Source of the DNA: Apteryx mantelli
Lineage: Eukaryota > Chordata > Aves > Apterygiformes > Apterygidae
Length of the DNA stretch: 64,000 nt
Assembly: GCF_036417845.1 (NCBI RefSeq)
Contig: NC_089981.1
Span: 78,843,268 to 78,907,267 of the forward strand
Direction: 5' to 3'
Under the pieces are notes generated by a model. The model saw only the letters and a program-made list of their open reading frames with translations. It searched no databases and was not told the origin of the DNA. The stretch's first letter is position 1. Each line of letters opens with the position of its first letter. Both the position numbers and the translations under genes were made by a program. Positions 60,701 through 64,000 of this stretch are shown here, piece by piece.

Positions 60701-63700
60701 TTTGTCTTTGTAATAAATCCCTGCCCTGGAAAATTTTTCACATGAAGATCAATGTGTAGCATACATTGGCTGTTTTTAAAGGGTTTCCTAAAAGTTACAG
60801 ATTTTCATTCTGGAATGATTTGAATAATTAGAAGTCTAGATTCTTCCTTTTGTTCATTATGTTTTGCCAAGGAGATTTTGTAGTCAAGTCTATATTAGAA
60901 GGGAAAATCCATGAAGTGAATCGCAGGTTTCAAAAGAGATTAATCTACTGCCTTGATTGCTTTCCAACTGATTTATCATTATTCTGAAGTGTTACATAGA
61001 AAATAGATGGTATGACACTGCAAAAATACTCTGTAACAAACCAAGTCAACACCATTCTGACTTCAGTAGCTGTAGATACTATAAATAAGTACAAAAAAAA
61101 AACTCCAAAATGGGTGGGACTGAAAGACAAAATGGAAACTAAGTTCCAATGAATATGTAAGAAAAATATTGTTTGTATGTCTCTTACATTTAGCAAAATA
61201 ATATTTCATTCTTAATATCATCACTGGAACACCTCCATTTTCTTCAGGCCTTATAAAAATTTTCACCAGAAAAAAACCAGAACAAAATACTAAGCTGACC
61301 ATGATATGAGTAAAAAGCCACAGGTGCCAATTTGTGTCAAATGAGACATCAGCTCACTTCAAAGAAAACACAGCTCTGCCAGAGGGCATTTTAGAGCAGT
61401 TTTAACTGACAGGAGATATCTCAAAATTAATTTATTTGCTATGCTCCTCTCTGCTGCTGCTTCTTCCCTGTTCTTTTTTCTATATTGGGAAAAGAGGGGT
61501 ATATTCAGCATGGCACCTGAAGACTTGCTGAGTATGCCGAACAGTTACCATAATACCGCAGCCATAAATCTAATTGAACTATTCTATGGTCATAGGACTG
61601 GGTAAAACACAGGCTGATGCTGAGAGAATTTGGCTGTAGAGTAGCCACTGAACAAAGCATATTTCTATCCTAGGAGGATTTTTCTAAGGTTTTTGAAGCA
61701 CAGAAGGTTCACATTGTTTCTCTAAAAGCAGCAAAGCAGCTTATTATTTACTGTCTTCAGTCTATAATGTTATAGGTATTATCTAATGGCCACTTACAAC
61801 CCAATGCTCAATTTGTAATGTAATTAATATGTAATTAATAATGTCATTTCAACTTTTAGTTCTATTAGACATTTATATGGAAATTAGAAAAGCAATCTCA
61901 CTTATTTACAGTATGAACTTTGTTATTACTAACAACTACTACCCAATACAATTCACAATCAAAAAGGTAAGTCAAATTAATGGGGATGCCTGTAACACAG
62001 CATTCCAGTTTTCTTTGGTTGCAAAACAAGTGGGATGGGAAATGACAAATGTGCGAACTTTCCTTTAAAGAAATATAGAGTGCCTCCTGCACCAATGTAT
62101 TATAAACATAGCAGTCACATTCTTATAGTTAGGTAGTTAATTAAAAGAATATAGGGGATGTTAAATTGCTCCCCACAATGGAATCCCTTACTGGGTAGAT
62201 TTCTGGTCAGCACTGTGTGTTGATGAACGAGGGTACTGTTGTTCATCAGCCTGTTCTGTGAGTCATGAGAGTTTTCAAATATATGGTCATGGTGTACTTC
62301 GTGGCCCTTCAGCACGTAATAAGAGGTGTAACGCTGTGTAGGCAGTCCACTTCACTTTCACAGCTAATTTATATACCTCATTTGTTCCCAGCTTTCTCCT
62401 AGGGTTTATTGAGGCATGTTTCAGTTCCTGTTTACAGTTACATTAGTTTCAATACCTAGGTCTTGATATTTCAGCTTTCATTAAAACATAATTATTATTT
62501 TAAATATTAAGGCATTGTTTTATGCTAGAATATACATAAAATTCAAAATCTAAAATACCGCTTATGGCATGTTCCAACAATTTCCCAGAACTTAACCAGG
62601 GCACTCTTTTTAACTGATATGACTGAGTGAAATGATGTATGTAACCAAAATACCTCTAACAGTCCAGGTGTTTTAGGTGATGCTGGTGTTTTAGGGGATC
62701 CTGGTGGTACAGACCTCTTCCTAGAAAGAAATTATTAAAGCTGTACTTTCTGTGGACTGTTCCAATGCCCAGTTGACCATCAAAGTCAAAGGTCAATTTT
62801 GCTATCAAAGGTCAGAATTGCTATCTTTAATTATTTTATTATCCTCTGAAGCAAAATTATAGCCTCAGAATACCTGTGATGACCTACATGCTGATGAGGT
62901 AACTGCCTTTTCTTTAGCCAGTTTCTGCATAAATTACAACTTATCTAAATTGGGTCTAGCCTTTTTGGCCCAAGGAAAACTTTCAGAACAGGATCTGATG
63001 CAGCATCTGTCAGACTTGACAAATGAGTATCATCCTCTCACTGGCTCTTTTATACTGGTCTCTTAAATGCCTATACACAGATGTATGAGGAGTTCCTCTC
63101 TTCAGAAATAGAAATAAACAGCTACAAGGCTGATTTCTAAGGCCTCCTTTCACATCTTCTAATGTAAGGGGTATACTAAGCATGGATGAGATAAGTTACA
63201 CATGGACCCTGTGGAGGTACTGGGCAGAGTTACAGCACGTGAAAGTCAGTTTCCTGTGGTTGTCTAAATCATGCAGGGAGCATGGAATAGTGTACGACTG
63301 GGAAGGCACAGATTTAAAACCATTCTCTCTGTCCCTTCTCCTCTGGGACTCTGTGCTAGACCTTTTAGAAATTGCCCACATTTTGAGTTATTCAAGAATA
63401 TTTGTTCTCAGGTAACTGCAATAGGCAACCCCTTCGAAACAAAACACACAATCTATCCGGTTGGAGCCATGAATTATGCAATCATCTCACCAGTGTTTTA
63501 AGTCTAATATTTGATGGCAGTGATGCACATATCCTGGTTTCTTCTGTATCATTGTGAAGATACAGAAGAAGTGAAGAATGTCCACAAAACTTGTCTAGAT
63601 AGGGTAGCAAATCAAGGCGAGAGCTTCCTCTTCCCAGAAACTTGACCATCTTTTCTTTCTCTATGGGTGTTCTCTATTCCATCTAGGAAGAGGCTAAGAG

Positions 63701-64000
63701 AGAGAAATGTGTTATGATGCGGTTTGGATGATCTTTTATGGAGCATTCTGAGGGCATACTGCACACTACAAAGTGTGAATCTTGTGTTCCAAAGCATCAT
63801 AGTTTTGTATGACATTAAACAACTCAAAGTGTCACCAGCTGTACCTGACAAGTTGTCCAAAAGCTGTCTACAGACATTGATTTCAGACATCTGTAGGTTC
63901 CCAAGGCCTAGCTACTCCCAGGTAGATGTACTCTATGAAGCCAACATGCCTCTAATTCTTTTTAGTTTCTGTATCTCAGACCTGTCATACCTTCTGTTGA
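57711..64000. other. AT-rich intergenic stretch after COA8
   Basis: No exon of KLC1, the next gene in mammals, was recognised and no CpG island appears before the window ends. A 103-codon minus-strand frame at 57739-58050 and the 18-base tandem repeat are the only features noted. Confidence 0.55.
62667..62702 (+). repeat. Two-copy 18-base tandem repeat
   Basis: GGTGTTTTAGGTGATGCT is directly followed by GGTGTTTTAGGGGATCCT (two mismatches), then GGTGGT. One frame reads as Gly-X-Y triplets, but stop codons and missing splice context on either side argue against coding. Confidence 0.75.

Noticed and set aside
1-64000. tRNA, rRNA, CRISPR array, prophage or operon
   Set aside because: No cloverleaf B-box match with proper context, no regularly spaced repeats, and no prokaryotic gene density; the DNA is clearly vertebrate.
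57711-64000. First exons of KLC1
   Set aside because: Expected from mammalian gene order, but no CpG island and no kinesin light chain coding text was seen, so it probably begins beyond the window.

Overview
The window looks like nuclear genomic DNA from a bird. Interspersed repeats are sparse. One CR1 LINE 3' end (27618-27708) carries the typical avian tail wording, and several older CR1 and MIR-like relics are present. Genes have introns, and CpG islands sit in otherwise AT-rich DNA. The species cannot be told from the sequence alone. No prokaryotic, viral, CRISPR or operon-like organisation was seen.

Two protein-coding genes can be supported, arranged head to head around one CpG island (about 48.23-49.31 kb). 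On the minus strand is BAG5 (CDS 46766-48118, single coding exon, 450 aa, five BAG domains), with a probable 5' noncoding exon near 48835 and a long 3' UTR of about 3.3 kb reaching about 43.48 kb. On the plus strand is COA8 (also called APOPT1). It is rebuilt here from five coding exons between 49040 and 56194, with consensus splice sites, a consistent frame and a 195-residue product, and its 3' UTR probably runs to about 57.7 kb. The same divergent BAG5/COA8 pair exists in mammals (human 14q32), where KLC1 follows COA8. No KLC1 coding sequence is visible in the last 6 kb.

The left two thirds (1 to about 43.47 kb) contain no coding region I can support. They hold AT-rich stretches that resemble conserved noncoding DNA, several GC-rich patches, a second CpG island without a recognisable gene (about 21.77-22.96 kb), degraded CR1 and MIR relics, a possible small DNA-transposon relic, and short tandem repeats. 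TRMT61A and CKB, which flank BAG5 on this side in mammals, were not recognised within the 43 kb available.

BAG5 is an Hsp70/Hsc70 co-chaperone and COA8 a mitochondrial complex IV assembly factor. Both bear on protein quality control and mitochondrial health, so a shared promoter could co-regulate them. That is inference. I found no evidence of a novel biological system. The most useful leads are the orphan CpG island, the G-quadruplex-capable arrays in the shared promoter, and the missing TRMT61A side of the syntenic block.
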